Assembly (NCBI GenBank): GCA_022447185.1
Contig: JAKVAY010000063.1
Location: forward strand, 1 to 44,842
Direction of reading: 5' to 3'
Length of the DNA stretch: 44,842 nucleotides
Source: Fuerstiella sp.
Lineage (GTDB): Bacteria; Planctomycetota; Planctomycetia; Planctomycetales; Planctomycetaceae
Each line of letters begins with the position of its first letter. The stretch's first letter is position 1. Below, piece after piece: positions 1 through 7,964 of this stretch. The notes below the pieces were generated by a model, which was not told the DNA's origin, did not search any database, and worked only from the letters and a program-made list of their open reading frames with translations. The position numbers and the translations under genes were made by a program.

Positions 1-237
1 GACGACCTGTACGAATCCGAACATGAGGTTGCCCGCGACATCCAGGTTGATTCCCATCACCCGATTGATGCCACGCTGGATCTGCACATTCCCGAAGACG
101 CTGTGGACACAAATTATGCGAGGTACAACCAAATCAGCTGGTTGCTTGAAGTCTGTGTCGCCGCTGTGAGCTGGCCCGACTACACCGAAACCTTTGAACT
201 GAAGGTCGAATCGGAAGAGCCGGTACAGGTTGCGTAG
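1..237 (+). CDS. C-terminal fragment of an unidentified protein
   Basis: The frame is open from the first base and ends at TAG 235-237, giving the last 78 residues of a gene that begins outside the window. The fragment is acidic and looks like beta structure. It ends with a tract (SWLLEV, then WPDYTETFEL) that resembles the W-x-L-x-V...WPDF-x-x-x-F ending of arrestin-like beta-sandwich membrane proteins such as Spo0M-like or DUF3592-associated proteins. That resemblance is from memory and weak. No catalytic motif is visible in this part. Confidence 0.6.
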   Translation, partial: DDLYESEHEVARDIQVDSHHPIDATLDLHIPEDAVDTNYARYNQISWLLEVCVAAVSWPDYTETFELKVESEEPVQVA

Positions 238-443
238 TGCCGGCCGTCTCTGCTCTCTTTCCGGTGCGGGCCTGTCGAGCTGCTCGCAGGTGGTCCTGTC
301 GTTTTTCTCGAACGTCTTCCGTCAGTCGATTCATTTTTCGATCAAGGAATCTGTTCCATGAATAGTCCTGCAGGGGGGTAATGAGTACTATGTTGGAAGG
401 TTGAGTGCCCGTGAACTGCTGTACGTGAAGGAACAGGCAACTC

Positions 444-887
444 ATGTGGATTCTACAGAACGTTCTGATCGTGGTTGGCTCGGTCGCTGTAGGCACGTTG
501 TTGGGAGTCATCACGGTCTGGGTGATGATTTACAGTTTCCTGATCACTTCCCGCACGGATCCTACAGGAACGACGATGAGTCTCTGGTTTGGGGGGCTGT
601 TTTTTGGGGTTCCGCTTGGAGCAATTGCGGGTCTTATCGGCAGCATCTACGGCGTTCGCTCCCAATGTCGGCGCGACACCTGGAGCCGTGTTGTGTGGGT
701 CGGAATTCTGTTCGGCCTGTTGATGAGTGTTACCAGTCTTACGCAAAGCATTCAGGTATTCAAAAATCTGTCACACGGTTATGGCTGGTTAGGGAATACA
801 TATTTCAAAATCGCATGCGGCACCGTGGGCGGGATACTGGCGGCTGCAGGACAGGCCATCTACAGACTCAAAAAGAAGACTCGTTGA
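444..887 (+). CDS. Small integral membrane protein, function unknown
   Basis: 147 residues, mostly hydrophobic, with about four predicted membrane segments (roughly 7-30, 46-68, 82-104 and 120-138). The N-terminal helix follows the start directly and the tail is basic (RLKKKTR), which suggests a cytoplasmic C-terminus. The start at 444 has a GAAGGA stretch about 11 bases upstream. The glycine-rich third and fourth segments (GTVGGILAAAGQAIY) look like packed membrane helices. I recognise no family. It stands alone on the plus strand, converging with the minus-strand zinc-ribbon/amidohydrolase pair. Confidence 0.65.
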   Translation: MWILQNVLIVVGSVAVGTLLGVITVWVMIYSFLITSRTDPTGTTMSLWFGGLFFGVPLGAIAGLIGSIYGVRSQCRRDTWSRVVWVGILFGLLMSVTSLTQSIQVFKNLSHGYGWLGNTYFKIACGTVGGILAAAGQAIYRLKKKTR

Positions 888-957
888 CGATCGGCTGTCC
901 GTTGACCGTGATTTTATTGTTCAACGCAGAGGCCGGACGTCCATGTGGGCTTTTCTG

Positions 958-1113
958 CTACGTTGATTCTGATTCGTCAGGCAGCAATTCAATGCGAAAT
1001 GTCAACCAACAGTTCGGGCACTCGATCTCCCCGGCAGGAAACGTGCTGCGTTGTCCACATCGTGGGCAACGTATTTCAATGATCCATGTCTTTTGAGTCC
1101 TGGAAAATTTCAT
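958..1113 (-). CDS. 51-residue zinc-ribbon protein coupled to the amidohydrolase gene
   Basis: A short reading frame of 51 residues. Its ATG (1113-1111) overlaps the TGA stop of the upstream amidohydrolase (1112-1110) in an ATGA arrangement, which is typical of translational coupling. The product carries two Cys pairs, CPRCG at residues 16-20 and CPNC at 32-35, spaced like a single zinc ribbon, with an acidic tail (PDESEST). Many planctomycete proteins carry a similar C-P-x-C-x...C-P-x-C ribbon, but as a free small protein its role is unknown. It could be a regulatory or metal-delivery partner of the enzyme. Convincing because of the paired Cys motifs and exact overlap, though no homologue was checked. 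Confidence 0.7.
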   Translation of the reverse strand: MKFSRTQKTWIIEIRCPRCGQRSTFPAGEIECPNCWLTFRIELLPDESEST

Positions 1114-2285
1114 GTGCTGTCGGGACAGCTTACTGATGGCTGTCTGATCAGGCGTCCGTTTTTGACCACAAGTGCTGCAGTCCAGAGTGTGCCGGAGCAG
1201 GATTGCCGGTTGACCTTGCCGAATTGTCCGGTGTGACTGTCCTGAAGCACGGTAAGGTCCGCCGCAGCATTGGTTCGCAGTACTCCGGAGTTGTTGAGTT
1301 TCAGCAGACGGGCCGGTGTACTGGTGACGGCAGCAAACACTTTGTGCTCCGGCATGCCTGCGGCAAGCAGTTCAGACATCACCAGCGGCAGATCATGTCG
1401 CGTCGTCTGACCGATATGGAAATGTTGCAGATCTGTCGAGATGGTATTCGGCAGGAAATCGTCTGCGATGGCTGCCTGAGCCACATCAAAGTCAAAGGCT
1501 TCAGTGGCGTGTCCGACGTCGAACAGAATTCCACGCTCGCGAGCCTCATGGACACACGGTAACACCTTGCCGTTCTGCACGATGCAGTGAGGCTGGCTGC
1601 GAAAACAGTACGTTACGATGTCGCCCGTCCGCAGTCCGCTAAGCTGCTGTTCCAGCGGCCAGTCTTCCGGACGACGCATGCCGAACAGCAGCGGAAGTCC
1701 GGCTCGCTCGGCCGCTTCAATCCCGCGGCTCATCACTTCGCGAGGGTCGGTATCACCGCAGGCGTAATGGCTCACGTTCACGGCCACAGCGGGAATGAAT
1801 TCGCGATATCGGTCAATTGCATGGACACAGGCGTCAACGTCGGCATCGTTCAGATTTTCAAAGCAGCCCCGTGATGTTGATTCGCCGATTCGCGACAGAT
1901 TGATGGCCAGCAGGACCCTGGTTTTTGAGGCGATGACTGTCTCGTCGATGTATTGTTCGATCGTGGACGCTCCTGCGTCTCCCTGAGACAACACAGTTGT
2001 GGTTCCATACGGGACGATGTGCTGGTCCGGTGAAACGCCAAAAACTGAGCCGGAGTTCGCCGGGTGCGCGTGCAGGTCGATGAGGCCGGGAAGTACGATT
2101 CCGTCCGGGAAGTCGAAGGAACGACTGGCGGTGGCCGGATCGAGGTTGGGTGTGTCTGATTGTTCGACACCAACAATCAGATCACCACGGACCGCCACAT
2201 GTCCGGGACCGTCGATGCCGGATTGCGGACAGACGATACGACCGGCACGGATGACCATATCAAAAGGTGGGTTGGACAGTTGCAC
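1110..2285 (-). CDS. Amidohydrolase-superfamily enzyme (dihydroorotase/deacetylase-like)
   Basis: 391 residues. The N-terminal beta-sandwich start (DMVIRAGRIVCP) leads to the metal-binding HxH of the superfamily in GLIDLHAHP (His72, His74). This is followed by YGTTTVLSQGDAG, then a FDVGHA motif and STDLQ near residue 290, which supply the later His and catalytic Asp. The order matches the amidohydrolase/deacetylase group related to dihydroorotases and D-aminoacylases, which cleave cyclic or N-acyl amides. Two places where I expect metal-binding His carry other residues (FGMRRPE and DIVTYCF), so activity or metal content may differ. The start is GTG; an ATG at 2258 would cut the first strand. 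Its stop overlaps the zinc-ribbon gene. Substrate cannot be told. Confidence 0.8.
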   Translation of the reverse strand: MQLSNPPFDMVIRAGRIVCPQSGIDGPGHVAVRGDLIVGVEQSDTPNLDPATASRSFDFPDGIVLPGLIDLHAHPANSGSVFGVSPDQHIVPYGTTTVLSQGDAGASTIEQYIDETVIASKTRVLLAINLSRIGESTSRGCFENLNDADVDACVHAIDRYREFIPAVAVNVSHYACGDTDPREVMSRGIEAAERAGLPLLFGMRRPEDWPLEQQLSGLRTGDIVTYCFRSQPHCIVQNGKVLPCVHEARERGILFDVGHATEAFDFDVAQAAIADDFLPNTISTDLQHFHIGQTTRHDLPLVMSELLAAGMPEHKVFAAVTSTPARLLKLNNSGVLRTNAAADLTVLQDSHTGQFGKVNRQSCSGTLWTAALVVKNGRLIRQPSVSCPDST

Positions 2286-2614
2286 GGCAGATTTCTGCGA
2301 GCCTGACTCGAGATAAAGTGAAAGCGAATCAATTCGGTGAACGTGTTGTGTTCGCCGTTACAAAAATGCGCGGTAGCGGGTCGTTCTGCCGGCGCAACGA
2401 CGCTGTGACTGACGACGTCGGAATGTGACAGAGTTGGAAATCTGTTGGCACCTGCAGTGGTCACACGGACTGTCACACCGGCAGCCAAAACATCAATTTG
2501 CTACTGCCGTGTTAACAGGAAGTATTTCCTTTTCAGAATGCAAAAGAAAGATTGTCTCCCTGAGTTCGGTCACCGTTCCTTTCGGGCCCGGGGCTGGAGA
2601 ACGGATTCTGTTGC
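2286..2614. other. Gap without a recognised gene
   Basis: 329 bases between the GT-C-like gene and the amidohydrolase, both on the minus strand. Short frames here have no motif, signal peptide or good start. It presumably contains the amidohydrolase promoter, but no clear -35/-10 pair or terminator stands out. Confidence 0.5.
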
Positions 2615-4543
2615 CTAAGAATTTTTGTGGGACACGGGTGGAATAAAGATCCTGTTACCATTTGCAGGCGGCGCCCAGGGAACAAATTCTCTGTTTTCCC
2701 AGCGCAGCCACAGGTATTCACCGGAGTCGACCGATCTGTCGCAACGGACCCGGAACTTCTTCGGATTTCCGTCGGAAGAGATTTCTGTGACTGTGTAAAC
2801 GACACCGGAAAGTTTTCGTGTCCAGCCTTCATGCAGCGGTTTGTTCGCATGTCGAAAGAATCCTGCTGCGGGTTGGCTCAGCAGATTTCCGGCCACTTCC
2901 ACCTCCAGTGTGAATTCATCAACACGGCGCAGAGTGAGACCCGTGAATCCTGTTCCCAGACTCCAGGTATGTCGTGGAGGAGTCAGGCCACTATGACGCC
3001 GAATCGCAGTGAAATGCCAAAGAAAGAAGGGATCCGGAGGGTTGATCAGAATCACGTTCTGCTCTTCCAGCTGAGAATGGCGCAGACACTGACTGTGAGC
3101 GCCTGCCCGGATTTGACGACTGTGTTCCGCGAACTGACTGCAGCGAAGCGGCATCAGGCAGGCAGACAATGGTAAATGTACAAAGAGCCAGAATCCGGTG
3201 ACCAGGTACGCTGTACGCCGCCACACAACACTGTTCGGCATTACGGTCGTCGTTGTTGCTTTTGGGACGACTGTGGATGCGGTCCGTGATTCGATGTCTG
3301 TGACCGGGGCCTGTGTGTCGGCTCCTTCGATACCCCGATCAGAAATTACAGGATTCGCAAACACTTTAATGTCGAAGATGAGTTCAATCACTCGTGCAAT
3401 CAGACCATGGCTGGACACGCTGGCCAGCAGCAAAACTCGATCGCTGGGAAAGGCCGCACATAATGGGAGTAAAGAGATGATCAAAGCGACCGACCAGAAT
3501 CGGGCAGCTCGATCCTGACGCAGAAACGGGATGACAACAACAGCACCCAAAGCTGTTGTCACAATCTCGTAACCAAGCAAAAGATTGGGTGCCATCCCGT
3601 CGTAAAAAGTAAACCTGAGATCAGAGGACGAAGCTCCCGACAGCGTTGAAAGAAACGTCGGGAGCCTTTCACAACAGGCCAGAAAAAACTGACCTGGCTC
3701 ACCGGCCGGGTCAACGTACCCTCCCGATCCATGGGAGCCGTACTCGCAGAGACGATAGAACGTCAGCCATACAAATCCTGTCAGCAAAGATGGCAGGATT
3801 CCGAAGAGACGGCGCCATGGTCCGTAATCAGTTTCCCAGGCAACGGCCCACGCAACCACGAAAGCACCAAAGGCTACGGCTGCTTCGCCTGCCAGCAACG
3901 CAATTAAAAATACAGCAGCCGACAGGCAGCCGTAAAAGGGACGTCCTTCTACTCTCCATCGCATGTGGCAGAAAAATGCAGCCAGTACCAGAACACATGC
4001 GATGAAATGATTACGGTTTGCTATCCAGGTAACGGTGACTGCATGAACGTCGTCCACGGCAAACATGACCACTGCAAGAACAGCGGCCCACAGACTGGTG
4101 GTGAACCGGCGGTACAACATGTAACAAAGAGAGATTGTGAACAGGTACCAGCACAGGCTGTGAACGTGCATTGCTGCCGGGGTGTCGGGCCACAGTTGAT
4201 GATCACACCAATGGGTCAGGACTGAGATCGGCCGCAAAAAGCGTACCCGCAATTGTGAGTAGCTCCACCACGGCAACAGTCCCTGATTGATCCGTTCGAA
4301 GTTCGGATCTTCTGATCCTTCCGCAAAGCAGAACAGGTCAGAGAATGGCTGAGCGGAAGGTGCCCAGTCGAAATCGCCCTGAAGAATCAGATTCTGTGGG
4401 AAATCATCGAGCTGAAATCCTGAAAATAAACACGGACACGTCAGCAGCAACACAACAAAAAAGAGGGTGGCTGTTCGGACGGTGGTAACCGTTAAACGTT
4501 CGGGCAGCGTGGACAGACGACCAAAATTAACCATTACAACCAT
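2615..4543 (-). CDS. GT-C-like multi-pass membrane protein (probable glycosyltransferase)
   Basis: 642 residues. A first membrane helix (about 24-42) is followed at once by an Asp pair (LDDFPQNL, Asp46-Asp47). This is the position of the acidic motif in the first outer loop of GT-C glycosyltransferases such as the GT39 and ArnT groups. About ten further hydrophobic segments run to roughly residue 450, then a soluble, mainly beta C-terminal part of about 190 residues. GT-C enzymes move sugars from polyprenyl-phosphate carriers to acceptors on the outer face of the membrane. The gene diverges from the HAD-UbiA gene, a likely maker of such a carrier-linked sugar. Start codons at 4543 and 4534 are both possible; neither has a clear Shine-Dalgarno. 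The enzyme class is an inference from topology and the DD motif. Confidence 0.65.
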   Translation of the reverse strand: MVVMVNFGRLSTLPERLTVTTVRTATLFFVVLLLTCPCLFSGFQLDDFPQNLILQGDFDWAPSAQPFSDLFCFAEGSEDPNFERINQGLLPWWSYSQLRVRFLRPISVLTHWCDHQLWPDTPAAMHVHSLCWYLFTISLCYMLYRRFTTSLWAAVLAVVMFAVDDVHAVTVTWIANRNHFIACVLVLAAFFCHMRWRVEGRPFYGCLSAAVFLIALLAGEAAVAFGAFVVAWAVAWETDYGPWRRLFGILPSLLTGFVWLTFYRLCEYGSHGSGGYVDPAGEPGQFFLACCERLPTFLSTLSGASSSDLRFTFYDGMAPNLLLGYEIVTTALGAVVVIPFLRQDRAARFWSVALIISLLPLCAAFPSDRVLLLASVSSHGLIARVIELIFDIKVFANPVISDRGIEGADTQAPVTDIESRTASTVVPKATTTTVMPNSVVWRRTAYLVTGFWLFVHLPLSACLMPLRCSQFAEHSRQIRAGAHSQCLRHSQLEEQNVILINPPDPFFLWHFTAIRRHSGLTPPRHTWSLGTGFTGLTLRRVDEFTLEVEVAGNLLSQPAAGFFRHANKPLHEGWTRKLSGVVYTVTEISSDGNPKKFRVRCDRSVDSGEYLWLRWENREFVPWAPPANGNRIFIPPVSHKNS

Positions 4544-4760
4544 TACAACGATGTGAAGTCATACACAGTTCAACTGTCAGCTTCCGTCTTCAGAACAGAA
4601 GTTACCACTGTAAAGCATTAACGACGCAGACTATTTTTGCGATGCTGAGATACAAGCAATACTTGTGAGAAACATTCATAACACGGATCCCTCCCCGAAA
4701 ATGGCGCGCTCGGGGCTGGCCAGTCCTTTGGATGCAGCCATTTTTCGGCAGAGGTTTTAG

Positions 4761-6299
4761 ATTTCATCCACGTTTGAGACACCTTCCGATCCTGCTTTAT
4801 TTCGCTCGGCGGATGCCCCGTCAGTCCGGACGCCCCCGACCGACGCGCTGTTTGTTGATCTTGACGGGACCTTTGTGTTTACAGACGTCTTTGCCGAAGG
4901 TCTGCTCTCTGCTGTTCAGCGTCATCCCGGACGACTCTTTTACCTGTTCACACAGTTGCCAGAGGGATACGCCGCCTGCAAGCGAACGCTGGCGGAAATT
5001 TGGCAGCCTGATTTTGATCATCTTCCTTTGAACGAAGAGATTGTTGCGCTGATTCATGAACACCGATCTCTCGGTTGTCCTGTCATCCTGGCGACTGCCA
5101 CTGATCGGATCTGGGCTGATCAGATCGCAGGTGTGTCCTCGTTGTTTGATGCAGTCCTGGCCAGTGACGGCAAAACAAATCTTAAAGGAGCCGAAAAGCT
5201 CACAGCAATTCGAAAGTTGTGTCGCGACAATGGCTACAGGACTTTCAGTTATGCGGGTGATTCCCCGGACGATATTGCCATCTGGAAAGCTGCGGATGTC
5301 GCGTATGTTGTGTCGTCAGCATCCCGGCTGGTCCGGCGGGTCCGAGGGGCAGGACTGGCTCAGGTGCACGTTCTTCCGCGAACAAAAAACACCAGTCGAG
5401 AAATTCTTAAAGCATTGCGACCGTGGCAGTGGGTGAAAAACTCTCTTTTGTTTGTTCCGCTGATCGCTGCGCATAATGCACCACAGTTTTCTCAGGTACT
5501 GAATGCTGTCTTTGCCTTTCTGATGATGAGCCTGATTGCATCAGGTCTCTACGTTGTGAACGATCTTTTGGATCTTGCTGAAGATCGATGTCATCCGGTC
5601 AAATGTCGTCGACCATTTGCAGCGGGAACGCTGCCTCTGCGGTATGGGCCTGTGCTTTCCGCAGGCCTGCTGATTTGTGGATTCAGTTTAGCTGCACTGC
5701 TGCTGAACCCTCTGTTCTCAGCAATCATGGCGTTGTATCTGGTCTTTGCGGTGATCTATTCCGCAGGCCTTAAGAAAGTTGCAGTGGCGGATGTGATTTT
5801 TCTAAGTGCTCTCTACACGCTGCGCATTGTTGCCGGTGGTGTTGCGACTGATATCGCTGTTTCAGACTGGCTGCTGACGTTGTCTGTGTTTCTGTTTACC
5901 TCGCTGGCTTTTGCCAAACGACATGCTGAACTGCTTCGCCTTCAGAGCGAATCCAAAATTCGCGCTCAGGGACGAGGGTACGTTGTGAGTGACCTGGATC
6001 TCGTGCGTCAGTTTGGCATGATCAGCGGCTACATTGCTGTCCTTGTGTTTGCTCTGTATGCCGCCGATCCTCGTATCCAGTCCCAGTACTCCCGGCCGTC
6101 TGTGTTATGGCTGGTCTGTCCAGTGGCTCTCTTTTGGATCAGTCATATCTGGGTTTCTGCCACTCGAGGTCTGCTGAATGAAGACCCCATTGTCTTTGCG
6201 CTGAAGAATCGTGTTAGTCTTTTGGTCGGTCTTTGCATCGTGGGATTATGGATGCTGGCAGCGTTTTCTGTTATTCCCGGGTCGTACTCTGTCGACTGA
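4761..6299 (+). CDS. HAD phosphatase-UbiA prenyltransferase fusion (DPPR-synthase-like)
   Basis: Two domains. The HAD domain (about 30-190) has the nucleophile motif DLDGT (Asp33, Asp35), a conserved Lys in NLKGAEK and the acidic motif GDSPDDIAIW. The UbiA domain (about 205-510) has eight or nine membrane helices, the first Asp-rich motif NDLLDLAED (from about Asn267) with a following RPFAAG, and a second region YSAGLKKVAVADV. This matches fusions of the decaprenyl-phosphate phosphoribosyltransferase type, which make polyprenyl-phosphoribose; the HAD part may remove the 5-phosphate. The first ordinary start (GTG 4875) lies after the nucleophile motif and would remove it. The frame is open upstream only to ATT 4761, which has AGAGG six bases before it, so I place the start there. 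CTG 4848 is the alternative. Confidence 0.8.
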   Translation: MSSTFETPSDPALFRSADAPSVRTPPTDALFVDLDGTFVFTDVFAEGLLSAVQRHPGRLFYLFTQLPEGYAACKRTLAEIWQPDFDHLPLNEEIVALIHEHRSLGCPVILATATDRIWADQIAGVSSLFDAVLASDGKTNLKGAEKLTAIRKLCRDNGYRTFSYAGDSPDDIAIWKAADVAYVVSSASRLVRRVRGAGLAQVHVLPRTKNTSREILKALRPWQWVKNSLLFVPLIAAHNAPQFSQVLNAVFAFLMMSLIASGLYVVNDLLDLAEDRCHPVKCRRPFAAGTLPLRYGPVLSAGLLICGFSLAALLLNPLFSAIMALYLVFAVIYSAGLKKVAVADVIFLSALYTLRIVAGGVATDIAVSDWLLTLSVFLFTSLAFAKRHAELLRLQSESKIRAQGRGYVVSDLDLVRQFGMISGYIAVLVFALYAADPRIQSQYSRPSVLWLVCPVALFWISHIWVSATRGLLNEDPIVFALKNRVSLLVGLCIVGLWMLAAFSVIPGSYSVD

Positions 6300-6422
6300 G
6301 ATGACTGAAACCAGCCATCTTGATCATTCTTTGTTCGTGAACTTACCGGGATCCGTGCACACCCGTGTAACAGCCGGCGCAGTGACTGACGGCGTTTTCT
6401 GCATCCGACTTCCGGGTTGCTG

Positions 6423-6781
6423 TCAAAAAACGAACCGACGTGTGTCGCTCGTAATTTTTCCGGTGACCGCCCAGTACAGGGCAATCGCCAGAAACACGAT
6501 CAAAAAAAAGTGACACCCAGTGCGGTCCATGCCCGATTCAGTCGGGATTCGTGCGGGTGGTTCAACACCTTGGGTATAAGTTCGCGCCAGCAGACGACAC
6601 CGATCCATGCAATCAGGACTGAATAAAGTATCCGTCCCCCAACCGGTGCGACGGTTGTGTCGACAGTGTCAGCAGCGCCTTTGCCGATCACCCAGCCAGC
6701 CATCAAGTTGATGGGAATCAGCAAAGCTGTGAAAGAAAACATTGCTTTCACGCGGCAGAGGATACCGGAAAAACCGGTCAT
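6423..6781 (-). CDS. Small three-helix membrane protein interrupted by a T8 frameshift site
   Basis: The frame from ATG 6781 encodes 93 residues and stops at TGA 6502-6500 in the middle of a hydrophobic segment (ALGVTFF). A -1 shift at the run of eight T directly before the stop continues into LIVFLAIALYWAVTG and ends at 6423, giving a 119-residue protein. The joined product has three membrane helices (about 12-32, 50-66, 87-109) and a short polar tail (KITSDTRRFVF). The shift completes the third helix exactly, so the two frames very likely belong to one gene. The cause may be programmed -1 frameshifting, phase variation, or a missing base in the assembly. No family is recognised. It converges with the HAD-UbiA gene and diverges from the first tandem paralogue. 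Confidence 0.6.
6503..6509 (-). other. Candidate -1 slippery heptamer T TTT TTT
   Basis: On the minus strand the zero frame reads ACT TTT TTT TGA. The last seven bases before the stop form T-TTT-TTT, which fits the X-XXY-YYZ pattern of -1 frameshift sites and lets both tRNAs re-pair perfectly one base back. The full run is eight T (6502-6509). A stop codon directly after the heptamer is a known stimulating arrangement. No strong downstream pseudoknot or upstream Shine-Dalgarno stimulator is evident. Confidence 0.5.
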
Positions 6782-6830
6782 AACTGAATGAATCAGAGTT
6801 CCTGGTGAGGGTTTTCATCGTAGTTTCATG

Positions 6831-6994
6831 CGGCATTTTGCTGCAACATTTTGCACGAGCCGTGTTGTTTTAATGCAAAGTAGCCGATCCGGTGATTGTT
6901 TTCGAAATTCGGCGACTCGCTGATGCGGCAGGCAGGTTCATTCCTGAGAACGTAAACTTCCTCCGCTTCAGAGAGAAACCCCATGAAACGCTTC
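6831..6994 (+). repeat. Leader repeat, copy A (upstream of the first tandem paralogue)
   Basis: This stretch aligns with 7800-7964 over its whole length, ending in the same start ATGAAACGCTTC. Identical blocks include GTGTTGTTTT (6862-6871 and 7831-7840), CTGATGCGG (6920-6928 and 7889-7897) and CAGAGAGAAACC (6969-6980 and 7937-7948), the last giving both genes a GAGAG ribosome-binding element. It probably holds a shared promoter or regulatory leader copied with the gene. Confidence 0.8.
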
Positions 6995-7471
6995 ATCGCA
7001 ATCCTGACCCTGATTCTGATCACTGCATTGTCTGCCGACAATGTGTCCGCAGCCCAACCTGGTGTCAGTGAAGAGTTGTACGCAGGTTTGTACTCGCCGA
7101 ATACTGGCGAGGACCATCCGAACCTTCACCATTGTTTCGTTGACTACGTCTGGGCTCTGTGGCAGGACTGTAATGACTACGATGTTACGAAGGATGCTTT
7201 TCGACCATTCGTCGAAGGTACTCCCCACGCTCTTCCGCATCTGTCTTATCCGGAGCTTGGCGGCCAGGAAGGGGAGGACCTCGTGGGCCTGTGGTTTGAA
7301 CTAGTGGATGCCGGATACACCGAAGACGAAGCCTTTCAAATGATTGAAATGGTCCTGGAAAGTGACCAGGAAACGTCAAGGGTGTTTAACTACGACGTCA
7401 GTTACGAAAAAGGGTCGTACTCCAGTCGAGGTCAATACAGATGCTATTCATGTGGTCTCTGTGGAGATTAG
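6983..7471 (+). CDS. Secreted protein, tandem paralogue 1
   Basis: 162 residues. A clear Sec signal peptide (MKRFIAILTLILITALSADNVSAA) is followed by a middle part with no recognised fold. Then comes an acidic helical core, GGQEGEDLVGLWFELVDAGY with TEDEAF after it (about residues 93-118), that is nearly identical to the downstream gene. The tail is short and Cys-containing (CYSCGLCGD). The start carries a GAGAG element eight or so bases upstream, shared with the paralogue. After the TAG stop the same frame stays open for 50 more codons to TAA 7622-7624, and part of that extension is charged and protein-like, so the gene may be cut short by a recent stop. Function unknown; the core may be an interaction or anchoring element. 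Confidence 0.75.
   Translation: MKRFIAILTLILITALSADNVSAAQPGVSEELYAGLYSPNTGEDHPNLHHCFVDYVWALWQDCNDYDVTKDAFRPFVEGTPHALPHLSYPELGGQEGEDLVGLWFELVDAGYTEDEAFQMIEMVLESDQETSRVFNYDVSYEKGSYSSRGQYRCYSCGLCGD
7256..7339 (+). repeat. Core repeat, copy A (shared with 8148-8231)
   Basis: 84 bases differing at only six positions from 8148-8231, in the same reading frame of both tandem genes. Sequence on both sides is far less alike, so similarity is confined to the leader/signal region and this core. Three of the six changes alter the amino acid chemistry (Gly/Asp, Thr/Ser, Gln/Glu). Confidence 0.9.
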
Positions 7472-7952
7472 ATCGATTTTAATCGGGAAGCGGTTCGTGA
7501 TGTTCAACAAGAGGATATCAGCGACATCCGAAATAAGAAGCAGACACAGTGGAGAGAGTCGCAAGGGCAGATCTCTTTGGTAACAGGGATCACATCCGTT
7601 GTCTCAATACAGCATCGTTCGTAATCATCCCATAATGGGCCGTGGCGATGTTCTCGGTGTGTCTGAACCACGGTGGTGCTTTGTGTGTCCCGAACTGGTT
7701 TTCAGGTTCAGTCATCCGGCCGGCCCGTATGTTGTGTCATGACTTTGGCTATGCCGTTAGACAGACCGACGCAAAGCGATGAACTGCAGAATTGAAGTGC
7801 CGCAGTTTGCTGTACTAATTTGCGCGACCTGTGTTGTTTTGACGCAAAGGATCTGTTCCGGTTGTTTTTTTGAAATTTGGCAACTCTCTGATGCGGTACG
7901 CCGGTTCATCCCTGGCAACACCGTCATCTTCCCCTCCAGAGAGAAACCAATC
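7472..7952. other. Gap between tandem paralogues: open tail and leader repeat copy B
   Basis: The first 153 bases keep the frame of paralogue 1 open after its TAG, up to TAA 7622-7624. The middle (7625-7799) shows nothing recognisable. The rest (7800-7952) is the second copy of the leader repeat and probably carries the promoter of paralogue 2. No intrinsic terminator was seen. Confidence 0.6.
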
Positions 7953-7964
7953 ATGAAACGCTTC
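7800..7964 (+). repeat. Leader repeat, copy B (upstream of the second tandem paralogue)
   Basis: Partner of 6831-6994. It keeps the same order of identical blocks and the same start context. A TTGACG hexamer falls inside (near 7837) but is changed to TTTAATG-like sequence in copy A, so it is not a reliable -35 box. Confidence 0.8.
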
